Origin: Streptomyces viridochromogenes
GTDB lineage: Bacteria; Actinomycetota; Actinomycetes; Streptomycetales; Streptomycetaceae
Reading direction: 5' to 3'
DNA length: 39,648 nt
NCBI RefSeq assembly: GCF_001270495.1
Contig: NZ_LGUR01000251.1
Location: forward strand, 1 to 39,648
Under the pieces are notes generated by a model. The model saw only the letters and a list, made by a program, of their open reading frames with translations, was not told where the DNA came from and ran no database searches. The first letter of the stretch is position 1; every line of letters begins with the position of its first letter. The position numbers and the translations under genes were made by a program. Positions 25,401 through 33,144 of the stretch are shown here, one piece after another.

Positions 25401-26718
25401 TGTGGTGACCTCCTCCGGCGACCTCTACATGTCCCTGATGCGCTCCTGCACGGGCTGGCCGTCCGGCATCTGGGTGGACCCGCCCCGGCGCACCGCCCCC
25501 GACGGCTCCGCCTTCCAACTCCAGCGCTGGTCCCACACGTTCGAGTACGCCGTGGTCGCGGGCGCGGGCGACTGGCGGGAGCTGCGACTGCCGCAGGCCG
25601 GGCATGCGTTCAACCACCCCCTGACGGCGCGGTTGAGGCGGACGGCGTCCGAGGATGCGGCACTGCCCAGAAAGGCCGTTCTTCTGGGCCTTGAGCCCTC
25701 CGGCGAGGTCCTGCTCGACGCGTTCAAGCCGGTCGGGTCACCGCTCGCCCGGGGAAGTGTGGCGGCGGCGGACCCGGGACGCGGGGTCGTCATCCGGATG
25801 CACGAGGTGAACGGGCGGCCGGTGCGAGCGCGGGTGCGCGGGCCGCTGGAGTGGACGGACGGTGCGCGGGCGGACGTTCTGGAGCGGCGCGGGGAGCCGC
25901 TGACGCCCGGCGACCAGGGGGCACTCGACCTCGACCTGACCGGCTTCGAGGTGGCGACGGTCCTCGCCACGGCGGACGCGGAAACGGCTCCCGGTCCGGG
26001 CGTCGCCGCCCACGAGCCCGCCCAGCCGGTCCCCACCCGCTACTGGCTCCACAACTCCGGCCCCGCCCCGCGCGGCAACATGCCGGTCGCGGTCTACGTC
26101 TCCCCGACCACGCTCACGCTCGCCGACGGTCCGGTCACGGCGACGGTCCGGGTCGGCTCGGAGCTGACCGACGCACCGGTGTCGGGCACGGTGAGCCTGC
26201 ACGTCCCGCCCGGCTGGTCCGTCGAACCGCCCGAACTGCCCTACGCCCTGGGCCCCGGCGGGTTCACGGTCGCCGAGGTCACGGTGACGCCACCGCCCGA
26301 CGCCGAGCCGGGGCGGCACTGGCTCGCCGCCCGGTTGCCGTACGGCGGGCAGACGTACGAGGACGTGGTGGCACTGGATGTGGCGGACGGACACACGGGC
26401 CCAACGCTCGTGACCGAGCTGGGAGTCGAGCGGGTGAGCGTACGCCGGGGTGAGCGCGCCCGGGTTCCGGTGACCCTGCGCAACACAACCCGGGGTCCGA
26501 TCAGCGGCACCCTGTGGGCGGTCTCCTCCTGGGGAACCTGGGCGGGCGTGACCCCGGGCTGCCAGGGCTTCACCGTGCCGGGCGGCGAGCAACTGGACTA
26601 CGCGATCGAGGTGGACGGCGAGGCGGTGCCGCCGGGTTCCTACTGGCTGATGGCGAAGGTCGGCTGGCACGGCTGCGTCGCCTACTCGGAGGCGGTCGTG
26701 CTGGAGGTGACGGAGTGA
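22477..26718 (+). CDS. GH38 alpha-mannosidase, large multidomain form
   Basis: This 1413-residue protein starts at ATG 22477 (TAGGAG upstream). Residues 1-105 form a beta-rich N-terminal domain, then comes the GH38 catalytic part: Zn ligands His110/His112/Asp114 in HFHYDP, nucleophile Asp247 in QLDAFGHD, and HHDAITGSESD near 475. Beta-sandwich mannosidase domains follow (about 600-1150). The C-terminus has two NEW3-like modules (about 1200-1310 and 1315-1413). It is longer than usual GH38 proteins (about 850-1100 aa). No signal peptide is visible, so it probably acts on imported oligosaccharides in the cytoplasm. The enzyme removes alpha-mannose, typical of N-glycans. Its stop overlaps the next gene by GTGA. 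Expression is probably controlled through the inverted repeat at 22392-22418. Confidence 0.92.
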   Translation: MRVISVESTELFVGSEDRPHQVVAVEIGHDPGRAVRLTVEGPGVRGTGEATAGDDGTGRAEIPVTTDLAPGDRTHIRVTAEDADDPARSAEHSAAFTAAEPGWTMFMVSHFHYDPVWWNTQAAYTETWDVADDPAGTGLPARTFDSRGQSGMSLVRAHCDLARRDPAYTFVLAEVDYLKPYWDAFPEERAFLRQLIRTGRVEIMGGTYNEPNTNLTGAEATVRNALYGDGFQRGIIGAAPETAWQLDAFGHDPQFPGLMADAGVSSSSWARGPFHQWGPTLSVFGEEPRDPNRMQFPAEFSWIAPSGRGLLTAYMVNHYGAGWAIDNAPTLPEAEAAALKLFKGLKQVALTRNVLLPVGGDYAPPCRWVMGIHRDWNARYVWPRFVSGIPRDFFAAVRAELDAEGRKASPQTRDMNPVYTGKDVSYIDTKQAQRYGETLLADAEAWATLASLVTGHPCPDAALDKAWRQLIYGAHHDAITGSESDQVYIDLLTGWRELFDLARTVHADATDALASRVAQLPGGAPDLVVFNAATWERRDVLAVADPGLVPLDDTGLPLPAVREDGELRVVVPDVPGMGLKALPLADGTVPEWTPGEGATIRNEFYEVTVDPARGGAVSSLRARTEGGRELLRPGDIGNELVVQEEYPRHPRFGEGPWHLTPTGTTAARSRDVTADIDVEHSPAGSRITVRADLGLFRYTQRLTLWKGVDRLDVSTTIDGYDGADRLIRVRWPSDVRGGLPVHEVADAVIGRGFGFVEVDSEQFPWTLDNPANTWFGLGSTARVAVADGSGRQLGERSIGVAELVYASWDDAGELGTALAAALVRVGVTATSTIAGGPRYGDLEVDSNLPDIRIAVGAPERNSVVAEALGWDPAAGRELRRQLAEQGMAAVWVAPRASLREEWVPGADLRDLERLPLLVVAGARPEDDAKAVDALIADLDDAVLGATAAGGGEALPPGDAWDGRSFAVLNRGTPGCVVTSSGDLYMSLMRSCTGWPSGIWVDPPRRTAPDGSAFQLQRWSHTFEYAVVAGAGDWRELRLPQAGHAFNHPLTARLRRTASEDAALPRKAVLLGLEPSGEVLLDAFKPVGSPLARGSVAAADPGRGVVIRMHEVNGRPVRARVRGPLEWTDGARADVLERRGEPLTPGDQGALDLDLTGFEVATVLATADAETAPGPGVAAHEPAQPVPTRYWLHNSGPAPRGNMPVAVYVSPTTLTLADGPVTATVRVGSELTDAPVSGTVSLHVPPGWSVEPPELPYALGPGGFTVAEVTVTPPPDAEPGRHWLAARLPYGGQTYEDVVALDVADGHTGPTLVTELGVERVSVRRGERARVPVTLRNTTRGPISGTLWAVSSWGTWAGVTPGCQGFTVPGGEQLDYAIEVDGEAVPPGSYWLMAKVGWHGCVAYSEAVVLEVTE

Positions 26719-27422
26719 GCGAGCACGCCGCCCTGGTACACGGCCAGGCAGTCCCCAGGTCCCGCGTGGACGCCTTCCTCAAAGCCGTCCCAGCCCGCGA
26801 CCCCGAAACCCGCCCGGAGTCCCTGGCAAGGGCCGAACGCCAACGCCGCCGCTGGGCAACCCAGGTGGTGGTGATCGACGAGCTGGCCAGACAGGCATGC
26901 AAGTCGTGGCCTGCAACCCCCCTGAGGGGCGCGGGGCTGTATCGACATGCGGCTCCGCCGCGGGGCGCGACCAGCCCCGACGGCGCCGCACCCGACGAAC
27001 CACCCTCCACGCCCCCACCCCCCACGGCCCCACCCGCGGAGCGCACCGTGGCAGACCTGGGCAGCATCATCGCCGTAGCCCTCTCCCACTCCCCCGCCGC
27101 CCGCACCCTGCTGGCCCACCTGGAAGCCGAGCAGCACATCCCCGAGGCGGCAATACGCGACTACTACGACCGCAACCGGGACCGCTACCTCACCCCGTCC
27201 GCACTCAGGCGCGGCGTGGACCCCTACGACCCGGCAGCCACCCCGGCCGACTTCCTGCCCTACGAGCGGACGCGCCCCGGCATCGAGCGCGAGCTACGGC
27301 AGGCGGCAGCCCGCTGGGCCTTCTTCGGCTGGCTGGACCAGGCGCGGACCGGCGTGGAGTACGCCCCGGGCCACGAGCACCCCGGAGATCCGTCCCACCC
27401 CGACCACGAGCACCGGCACTGA
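26715..27422 (+). CDS. SurA/PpiC-N-like small protein coupled to GH38 (unknown function)
   Basis: This 235-residue protein begins at a GTG overlapping the GH38 stop. Residues 1-65 (EHAALVHGQAVPRSRVDAFL and a Trp-rich RRRWATQVVVIDELARQA helix) and 110-225 (AAIRDYYDRNRDRY and a closing PYERTRPGIERELRQAAARWAFFGWLD) resemble the parts flanking the PPIase domain in SurA/parvulin proteins, but no PPIase domain is present. Relatives in actinomycetes are often mis-annotated as malonyl transacylases; I see no such fold. The middle (about 66-110) is Pro-rich and is partly encoded by a dispersed repeat (26918-26990). The C-terminus is His-rich (HPGDPSHPDHEHRH), perhaps metal-binding. Coupling to GH38 suggests it assists that enzyme. 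Function is otherwise unknown. Confidence 0.6.
   Translation: MSEHAALVHGQAVPRSRVDAFLKAVPARDPETRPESLARAERQRRRWATQVVVIDELARQACKSWPATPLRGAGLYRHAAPPRGATSPDGAAPDEPPSTPPPPTAPPAERTVADLGSIIAVALSHSPAARTLLAHLEAEQHIPEAAIRDYYDRNRDRYLTPSALRRGVDPYDPAATPADFLPYERTRPGIERELRQAAARWAFFGWLDQARTGVEYAPGHEHPGDPSHPDHEHRH
26918..26990 (+). repeat. Dispersed structured repeat inserted in a coding region
   Basis: The stretch reads GGGGCGCGGGGCTG, then ATGCGGCTCCGCCGCGG, then GCGCGACCAGCCCC. Outer arms GGGGCTG (26933-26939) and CAGCCCC (26972-26978) pair, and an inner GCGG/CCGC hairpin lies at 26949-26961. From memory this is another frequent Streptomyces intergenic repeat, related to the one at 5099-5147. Here it is read in frame as part of the linker of the small coupled protein. 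Confidence 0.6.
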
Positions 27423-27516
27423 ACGAAACAGAACGGAACGGAACGCAAAAGCAACCCGGAAAACCATTGACCTCCGATGAATTCTGGTCCACCTTTTCAT
27501 CAATCAGCGTCCAAGT

Positions 27517-27541
27517 TGGTGATTTGAACCAGCTATCACCA
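27517..27541. promoter_or_regulatory. Candidate operator of the sugar ABC operon
   Basis: TGGTGAT (27517-27523) and ATCACCA (27535-27541) are a perfect 7-bp inverted repeat around an 11-base spacer. Within it GTGATTTGAACCA (27519-27531) is identical over 13 bp to the reverse complement of 34156-34168. It lies 39 bases before the binding-protein ATG. TTGACC at 27467-27472 could be a -35 box, but no convincing -10 is seen. The rest of the 157-base gap holds only short A-rich GAACG repeats (27423-27445). Confidence 0.58.
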
Positions 27542-27579
27542 GCGAACCAGACGGCTCGGTCGGCCGCAGGAGGGCACCC

Positions 27580-28953
27580 ATGCGCGCAAGCAGACTTCCC
27601 GGATCCCTGGCATGTTTCCTCGCCCTGGCACTCGCGGCCGCCGGCTGCGGCCTCTCCGGCGGCGGCTCCGACGACGGCGAGGCCACGGCCGGCGGCTGCA
27701 AGGTCGACAAGGCGAACGTCGGGTCCGGCGCGCTCACGGGGGACGTCAAGGGCGACATCACCTTCCAGACGACCAATCTGAAGAAGGACTTCGGCGACTA
27801 CTTCAACGGCGTCATCGCCGCCTTCGAGAAGGAGCACCCGGACGCCAAGGTGAAGTGGATCGACGACCCGGGCGACGCCACCTTCACCCAGCGCCTGGTC
27901 GCCGACGCGCAGGGCTGCACCCTGCCGGACGTGGTGAACATCAACGTCAACACGGCGATAGCGCTCACCAAGAACGGCTACCTGCTCGACCTGGACAAGA
28001 AGGCACCGGACGCGGGCGAGCCGTTCGTCCCCGCGCTGTGGAAGTCGAGCCTGTACGCGGACGCCTCGGGCACCAAGGTGCACAGCGTGCTGCCCTGGTA
28101 CTCCGGCGGCATCGTGCAGACCTTCAACACCGAGCTGATGAAGAAGGCGGGCCTGGACCCGGCCAAACCTCCGACGACCGTCCTCGGCCTGTTCGACGAC
28201 GCGGAGAAGGTCGCCAAGGCATCGGGCGGCAAGTACCACGCCCTCCTCGCCAACCCGCAGCTACGCATCCCGGCCGACTGGCAGCAGATGGGCATCCAGA
28301 TCTTCTCCGCCGACGGCAAGTCGTTCACCTTCGCCGACGACCCGAAGGCCGTGCGGTGGGTCGAGGCCATGACCAAGCTCTACAAGGCCGGCGGGATGCC
28401 CCGGGACTCCCTCTCCTCCACCCAGGACCCGGCCAACGTCTACGGCCAGGGCAAGCTGGTCTACGGCCCCACCAACCCCAACTTCCTGCGGTTCATCCAG
28501 CAGAACAACCCGACCGTCTACAAGAAGACCGGCGTCGCCCGCTACATGCTGGACGACCTCGGCCACACCGTCGGCGCCCCGCAGTACATCGGCGTCGCGT
28601 CCACCAGCAAGAACGCGACGACCGCCCTGTCCTTCGCGCGGTTCCTGACCAACGCGAAGAACCAGCTGGAGTGGGCGAAGGACCCGAACGTGGTCATCTT
28701 CCCGTCGACCACGGCCTCGCTGGACGACCCGTTCTTCCAGTCGGTCAAGGGCACGGACCCCTTCGCCGAGGCCCGGAAGATCGTGGCCAGTGACCGCAAG
28801 ACCGCGACGGCCGACGAGATCGCCCTCACCCCGGGTGAGCTGAACGCCTTCTCGGCCCAGATCCAGCTGGCCATGCAGGGCAAGAAGAGTGCCGAGGACG
28901 CCCTGAAGGACGCCCAGTCCAAGGGCAACGAGCTGATCGAGCAGGGCAGCTGA
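27580..28953 (+). CDS. Sugar-binding lipoprotein of a CUT1 ABC importer
   Basis: This 457-residue protein is a family 1 extracellular solute-binding protein. It has a lipoprotein signal with lipobox AAGC (Cys23), an ordered ITFQTTNLKKDFGDYF opening strand, and a C-terminal domain with QLAMQGKKSAEDALKDAQ, the usual end helix of these proteins. AGGAGGG precedes the ATG. It presumably binds oligosaccharides released by the secreted GH84 and other glycosidases, for the two permeases that follow. No ATPase gene is in the operon; Streptomyces commonly uses the shared ATPase MsiK for CUT1 systems, which is encoded elsewhere. The exact glycan is not predictable, though mannose/GlcNAc oligosaccharides fit the neighbours. 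Confidence 0.9.
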   Translation: MRASRLPGSLACFLALALAAAGCGLSGGGSDDGEATAGGCKVDKANVGSGALTGDVKGDITFQTTNLKKDFGDYFNGVIAAFEKEHPDAKVKWIDDPGDATFTQRLVADAQGCTLPDVVNINVNTAIALTKNGYLLDLDKKAPDAGEPFVPALWKSSLYADASGTKVHSVLPWYSGGIVQTFNTELMKKAGLDPAKPPTTVLGLFDDAEKVAKASGGKYHALLANPQLRIPADWQQMGIQIFSADGKSFTFADDPKAVRWVEAMTKLYKAGGMPRDSLSSTQDPANVYGQGKLVYGPTNPNFLRFIQQNNPTVYKKTGVARYMLDDLGHTVGAPQYIGVASTSKNATTALSFARFLTNAKNQLEWAKDPNVVIFPSTTASLDDPFFQSVKGTDPFAEARKIVASDRKTATADEIALTPGELNAFSAQIQLAMQGKKSAEDALKDAQSKGNELIEQGS

Positions 28954-28955
28954 CG

Positions 28956-29987
28956 ATGGCTCAGCACACCGTGGACCAGGCGCCCGTTCCCGCTCCCCTC
29001 GGGGCGGGCGCCCCCCGCCCCGGCTCCGTACCCGAACCGCCGGGGCGCCTGCGCCGCGCCCTCCGCTCCGTCACGCCCGGCCCGACGGCGGACGCGGGGG
29101 GCGCGGCGCTCTACCGCCGCTGGTGGCTGCCCTGGCTGTGGATGCTCCCGGCGATCGTCGGCACGACGGTGTTCGGGGTGTTCCCGTTCCTCAACACCAT
29201 CCTGGTGTCCTTCACCGACGCCAAGCCGCTCGGCGGCGCGTACAACCTGGTGGGCCTGGACAACTACACGCGGATGCTGGGCGATTCGGACTTCTGGCTG
29301 GCTACCCGCAACAGCGTCCTGTACGCGCTGATCGTCGTCCCGCTGATGGTCCTGCTGCCGCTGCTGCTCGCGATCCTGGTCGAGCGGAACCTGCCGGGCA
29401 TCGGCTTCTTCCGCTCCGCCTTCTACACCCCGGTCCTCGCCTCCAGCGTGGTCGTGGGCCTGAGCTGGCAGTGGCTGCTGAGCGACCAGGGCCTGGTCAA
29501 CACCTGGCTCCAGAAGGCCCACATCATCCGGGAGGCGATCCCGTTCCTCTCCGACTCGTGGCTGATCCTGCTGTCGGCGATGGGCCTGACCCTGTGGAAG
29601 GGCCTCGGCTGGTACATGATCTTCTACCTGGCCGCGCTGGGGAACGTGCCGAAGGAACTCCACGAGGCCGCGGCCGTCGACGGCGCGGGCGCGGTCCGCC
29701 GCTTCTGGCACGTCACCGTGCCGGGCGTCCGCCAGTCGATGATGCTGGTCGGCACCCTCACCGGCATCGGCTCCCTGCGGGTCTTCACCGAGATCTACAT
29801 GCTCGGCGGCGCCACCGGCGGCCCCGGTGGAGCCGACCGCACGCTCCCCTTCTACATCCGGGACGTCGGCCTCGACCCGCTCACCGGCAACGCCGGATAC
29901 GGCGCCGCGGTCAGCGTCGCCCTGTTCGCCCTGACCCTGGGCCTGACGCTGCTCGCCCAGCGCCTGACGAAGGAGGACGAGGGATGA
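28956..29987 (+). CDS. CUT1 sugar ABC permease 1 (MalF/UgpA type)
   Basis: This 343-residue permease has an extended polar N-terminus (about 1-50), then six membrane helices. The EAA loop is visible as PKELHEAAAVDGAGAVRRFWHVTVP near residue 230, with conserved VDGAG that contacts the ATPase. It starts two bases after the binding-protein stop and ends with a 4-base ATGA overlap into the second permease, so the three genes form one operon. Long N-terminal tails are common in MalF-type subunits. The substrate is inferred only from neighbouring glycosidases. Confidence 0.92.
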   Translation: MAQHTVDQAPVPAPLGAGAPRPGSVPEPPGRLRRALRSVTPGPTADAGGAALYRRWWLPWLWMLPAIVGTTVFGVFPFLNTILVSFTDAKPLGGAYNLVGLDNYTRMLGDSDFWLATRNSVLYALIVVPLMVLLPLLLAILVERNLPGIGFFRSAFYTPVLASSVVVGLSWQWLLSDQGLVNTWLQKAHIIREAIPFLSDSWLILLSAMGLTLWKGLGWYMIFYLAALGNVPKELHEAAAVDGAGAVRRFWHVTVPGVRQSMMLVGTLTGIGSLRVFTEIYMLGGATGGPGGADRTLPFYIRDVGLDPLTGNAGYGAAVSVALFALTLGLTLLAQRLTKEDEG

Positions 29988-30862
29988 CCACGGCCGTCGA
30001 GAAGAACCGGCGTCTGATGCCGCGCTGGCGGGACTACGGCCGACCGCGCGAACTGGTCGTCCGCTACCTGCTGTTGGTGTTCGTCCTGTTCATCACCGTG
30101 GGCCCGCTGGTGTGGCAGGTGCTGTCGTCCCTCAAGGGCCCCACCGAGGACGTCTTCGGCGCGGGCGCCTCGCTGATCCCGCACCACCCCTCCCTGCGGG
30201 CCTACAAGCAGGTCTTCGACCAGGTGCCGGTGTGGACGTACATCAGGAACAGCCTGTTCGTCGCGGTCATCTCCATCACCAGCCAGCTGGTCTTCTCCAC
30301 CATGGCCGGCTACATGCTCTCCAAGCCCGCCTGGAAGGGCCGCAAGCTGGTGTGGGTGCTGCTGATGGCGTCCATGATGTTCCCCTTCGAGTCGATCATG
30401 GTGTCGCTGTTCCTGAGCGTCCGCGACATGGGCCTGGTCGACAACCTCGTCGGCGTCTGGCTGCCCGGCTTCGTCGCCGCGATCAACGTCCTCATCATGC
30501 GGGCCGCGTTCCTCGCCGTCCCGCGCGAGATCGAGGACGCGGCCATGCTGGACGGCGCGGGCGAGTGGAAGCGGTTCCGCCATCTGTATCTCCCGTCCGC
30601 GTACGGCGCGATCCTGGTCGTCACCATCAACACCTTCATCAGCGCCTGGGACGACTTCCTCTGGCCGCTGATCGTGCTGCGCACCGAGGAGCACTTCACG
30701 CTGACCCTGGGTCTGGCCCGGCTCCAGACGTCGTCCTTCGGCTACGACCAGCGGTTGGTGATGGCGGGGTCGGTGATCTCGGTGATCCCGGTGCTGCTGC
30801 TGTTCGTGATCACACAGCGGTGGTTCTACAAGGGGGTTTCCTCGGGGGCCGTCAAGCTCTGA
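29984..30862 (+). CDS. CUT1 sugar ABC permease 2 (MalG/UgpE type)
   Basis: This 292-residue membrane protein has six helices and the EAA loop PREIEDAAMLDGAGEWKRFRHLYLP near residue 185, typical of MalG-type subunits. The ATG overlaps the permease 1 stop. Its last 37 bases overlap, in antiparallel fashion, the 3' end of the GH3 gene on the minus strand (30826-30862). No ATPase follows, so a shared ATPase such as MsiK is needed. It closes the import operon. Confidence 0.92.
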   Translation: MTTAVEKNRRLMPRWRDYGRPRELVVRYLLLVFVLFITVGPLVWQVLSSLKGPTEDVFGAGASLIPHHPSLRAYKQVFDQVPVWTYIRNSLFVAVISITSQLVFSTMAGYMLSKPAWKGRKLVWVLLMASMMFPFESIMVSLFLSVRDMGLVDNLVGVWLPGFVAAINVLIMRAAFLAVPREIEDAAMLDGAGEWKRFRHLYLPSAYGAILVVTINTFISAWDDFLWPLIVLRTEEHFTLTLGLARLQTSSFGYDQRLVMAGSVISVIPVLLLFVITQRWFYKGVSSGAVKL

Positions 30863-33144
30863 GTCGGTACGGCGGTCAGGGCCGCCCGCGCCGACTCCGC
30901 GACGCGGAACTCCACCACCGTGCCCCTGCCGGGCAGGCCGGCGCCGAGCGGGAACGCCACCGTGCGGGTCTCGCCCGGCGCCGCCTCGACGGCCTGGAAG
31001 CCGCACAGCTCCAGCGTGCGCGGCCACACCGGGGTCCGCAGCCGGCGCAGATACAGCTGGGCGACGGAACGGCCCGGGCGCTGCCCCGTGTTGGTGATGT
31101 CGACCTCGACGGTGTTCCCGGACAGCCGCGGTGGGCCGTACGCGAAGCTGGTGTACGAGAGCCCGTGCCCGAAGGAGTAGAGCGGCTCGGCGTCCTCATC
31201 CGCATAGCCGGCGTACTCGGTGTCCTTGTGGTTGTAGTAGACGGGGAGCTGGGCCGCGGAGCGCGGCACCGAGACCGGCAGTCGGCCGACGGGTTCGGCC
31301 AGCCCGAGCAGCACCTCGGCGATCGCCTCGCCGCCCCACGGGCCCGGGTACCAGGCGGTGAGCAGGGCGGCTCCGGTGGCGGGCACGACATGCGGCCGGC
31401 CCTGGACCAGCACGACCACGGTCGGCGTCCCGGTCGCGGTGACGGCCTCCAGCAGGGCGTTCTGGGCCCTCCCCAGCCGTAGTCCGGCCAGATCGACGCC
31501 CTCACCGCAGGTCATCTCGGAGACGACGGTCCGGGCGGCCCCGTTGGCGTCGAACTCCGTGTCGGGCGTACGTGCGCTGCTGCCGCCCAGCACCACCACG
31601 ACCAGGTCGGAGGCGGCGGCCGCCGCGACGGCCTCGGGGATGCCGGAGAGGTCACCGCCGGTGAGGGCGCAGCCGGGGGCGTGGCGGATGTCGAGGCCGG
31701 GCGGGGCGAGGCGGCGTAGTCCGTCGAGCACGCTCACCGCCGTGCCGGGGCGTTGCGGGGCGGTGTAGTCGCCCGACTGGTGGGCGGCGGTGGCGGATTG
31801 GGGGCCGAGGACGGCCAGGCGGGAGACGGCCGCCGAGACGGGCAGGACCCCACCGTCGTTGCGCAGGAGGGTGACCGCGCCTCGGGCGACGGCGATGCTC
31901 ACCTCCCGGCCGTGCGCCGGGGAGGGAAAGGGAGTGGTGGCGACCCCGGTGCCGGCCCCGGTGTCGACCTCCTGATCGAAGAGTCCCAGCCGGAACTTGA
32001 GCCGCAGGACGCGGGCGGCCGCGGTGTCGAGGGCCTCCTCGGCCACCAGCCCCCGCTCGACCGCCTCCTCCAGATGCGTGAAGCCCTCGTCCCACAGGCT
32101 CAGGTCGACACCGGCGTCGAGCGCGAGGGCGCCCGCGGACACCTTGTCGCCGGTGATCCGGGCCAGCCGGTCCACCGCGAGACCGTCGGCCATGACCAGC
32201 CCCTCGAACCCCCAGCGCTCTCTGAGGAGTTCGGTGAGCAGGGCCCTGTTGCCGGCGCAGGGCAGGCCGTCCACCTCGTTGTACGCGGCCATGACGGCGG
32301 CGGCCCCGGCGCGGACGCCGGCGCGGGCGGCGGGGAGGTGGATCTCGTGCAGCTCCCGCGGGCCCAGCTCGGACTCGGCGGAGTTGCGCCCGCCGACGGT
32401 GGCGCCCTGTCCGGCGAAGTGCTTGAGGACGACGGGGGCCTTGTCGGCGGCGAAGTACTCGGCCGGCTCGCCCTGCATGCCGCGTACGACGGCCTCCGTG
32501 AAGCGGGCGGCGAGGTGCGGGTCCTCCCCGAAGCACTCCTCGGTGCGGCCCCAGCGGGGGTCGCGGGCGATGTCGAGCGCCGAGACGAGGGCTATGTGGC
32601 CGCCGCGGGAGCGCAGTTCGGCGGCGGCGTGGGCGGCGGCGCGTTCGCACAGCTCGGGGTCCCAGGTGGCACCGACGGCCAGATTGACCGGCAGGACCGT
32701 GCCGTCCAGCGCCATGTGCCCGTGCGGCACCTCCTCGACGAACAGCGCGGGAATCCCGAGCCGGCTCCGCTCGACGACGTGGCGCTGCACCAGCTCGGCG
32801 AGGGCCGCGCCGTCCTCGGCGCCGGGTCCGTTGGTGTGGTCGACGCCGGACCAGGCGTCGGCGCGCTGGAGGCCGTAGAGGGCGCCGAGCCCCTCGAAGC
32901 GGTCGGTCTCGGCGTACAGGGCGTCGGTGAGTTCGAAGCCGCCGTCGGGGGTGCGGCGGTAGGCGTCCCAGCCGTACATCCGCTGGTTGAGCTGGCCGGC
33001 CTTTTCGCGCAGGGTCATGCGGGAGAGCAGGTCGCGGACTCGGGCCTCGACGGGGGCGGTGCGGTCACGGTAGGGCGGGGTGTGCGGGGCCGGCACGGTG
33101 TGCGGGACGTCGGCGCTGTGCGGCCGCGCGGCGGGGCCGGTCAT
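30826..33144 (-). CDS. GH3 beta-glycosidase with fibronectin-like C-terminus
   Basis: This 772-residue protein has the GH3 layout: an N-terminal barrel (about 25-320) with LREKAGQLNQ, PALFVEEVPHG, KHFAGQGATVGGRNSAE and the nucleophile segment GLVMADGLAVDR, then the alpha/beta sandwich (about 370-570) with VLGPQSA and DLVVVVLGGSSAR, and an FnIII-like domain (about 640-765) with NHKDTEYAG and FGHGLSYTSF. No signal peptide is visible, so cytoplasmic action on imported oligosaccharides is likely. The specificity (beta-glucoside, xyloside or GlcNAc) is not clear, and the residues around the nucleophile differ from the usual SDW. ATG 33144 overlaps the kinase stop by ATGA, so the two form an operon; a GTG at 33153 is an alternative. 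Confidence 0.88.
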   Translation of the reverse strand: MTGPAARPHSADVPHTVPAPHTPPYRDRTAPVEARVRDLLSRMTLREKAGQLNQRMYGWDAYRRTPDGGFELTDALYAETDRFEGLGALYGLQRADAWSGVDHTNGPGAEDGAALAELVQRHVVERSRLGIPALFVEEVPHGHMALDGTVLPVNLAVGATWDPELCERAAAHAAAELRSRGGHIALVSALDIARDPRWGRTEECFGEDPHLAARFTEAVVRGMQGEPAEYFAADKAPVVLKHFAGQGATVGGRNSAESELGPRELHEIHLPAARAGVRAGAAAVMAAYNEVDGLPCAGNRALLTELLRERWGFEGLVMADGLAVDRLARITGDKVSAGALALDAGVDLSLWDEGFTHLEEAVERGLVAEEALDTAAARVLRLKFRLGLFDQEVDTGAGTGVATTPFPSPAHGREVSIAVARGAVTLLRNDGGVLPVSAAVSRLAVLGPQSATAAHQSGDYTAPQRPGTAVSVLDGLRRLAPPGLDIRHAPGCALTGGDLSGIPEAVAAAAASDLVVVVLGGSSARTPDTEFDANGAARTVVSEMTCGEGVDLAGLRLGRAQNALLEAVTATGTPTVVVLVQGRPHVVPATGAALLTAWYPGPWGGEAIAEVLLGLAEPVGRLPVSVPRSAAQLPVYYNHKDTEYAGYADEDAEPLYSFGHGLSYTSFAYGPPRLSGNTVEVDITNTGQRPGRSVAQLYLRRLRTPVWPRTLELCGFQAVEAAPGETRTVAFPLGAGLPGRGTVVEFRVAESARAALTAVPTQSLTAPEETPL

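Noticed and set aside
22912..25617. 901-codon minus-strand frame
   Set aside because: Lies opposite GH38 with its catalytic motifs; composition (Gly/Val/Arg-rich, no domains) is that of a shadow.
27423..27445. GAACG microrepeat as a CRISPR or origin element
   Set aside because: Only three or four imperfect 5-6-base units; too short for any such element.
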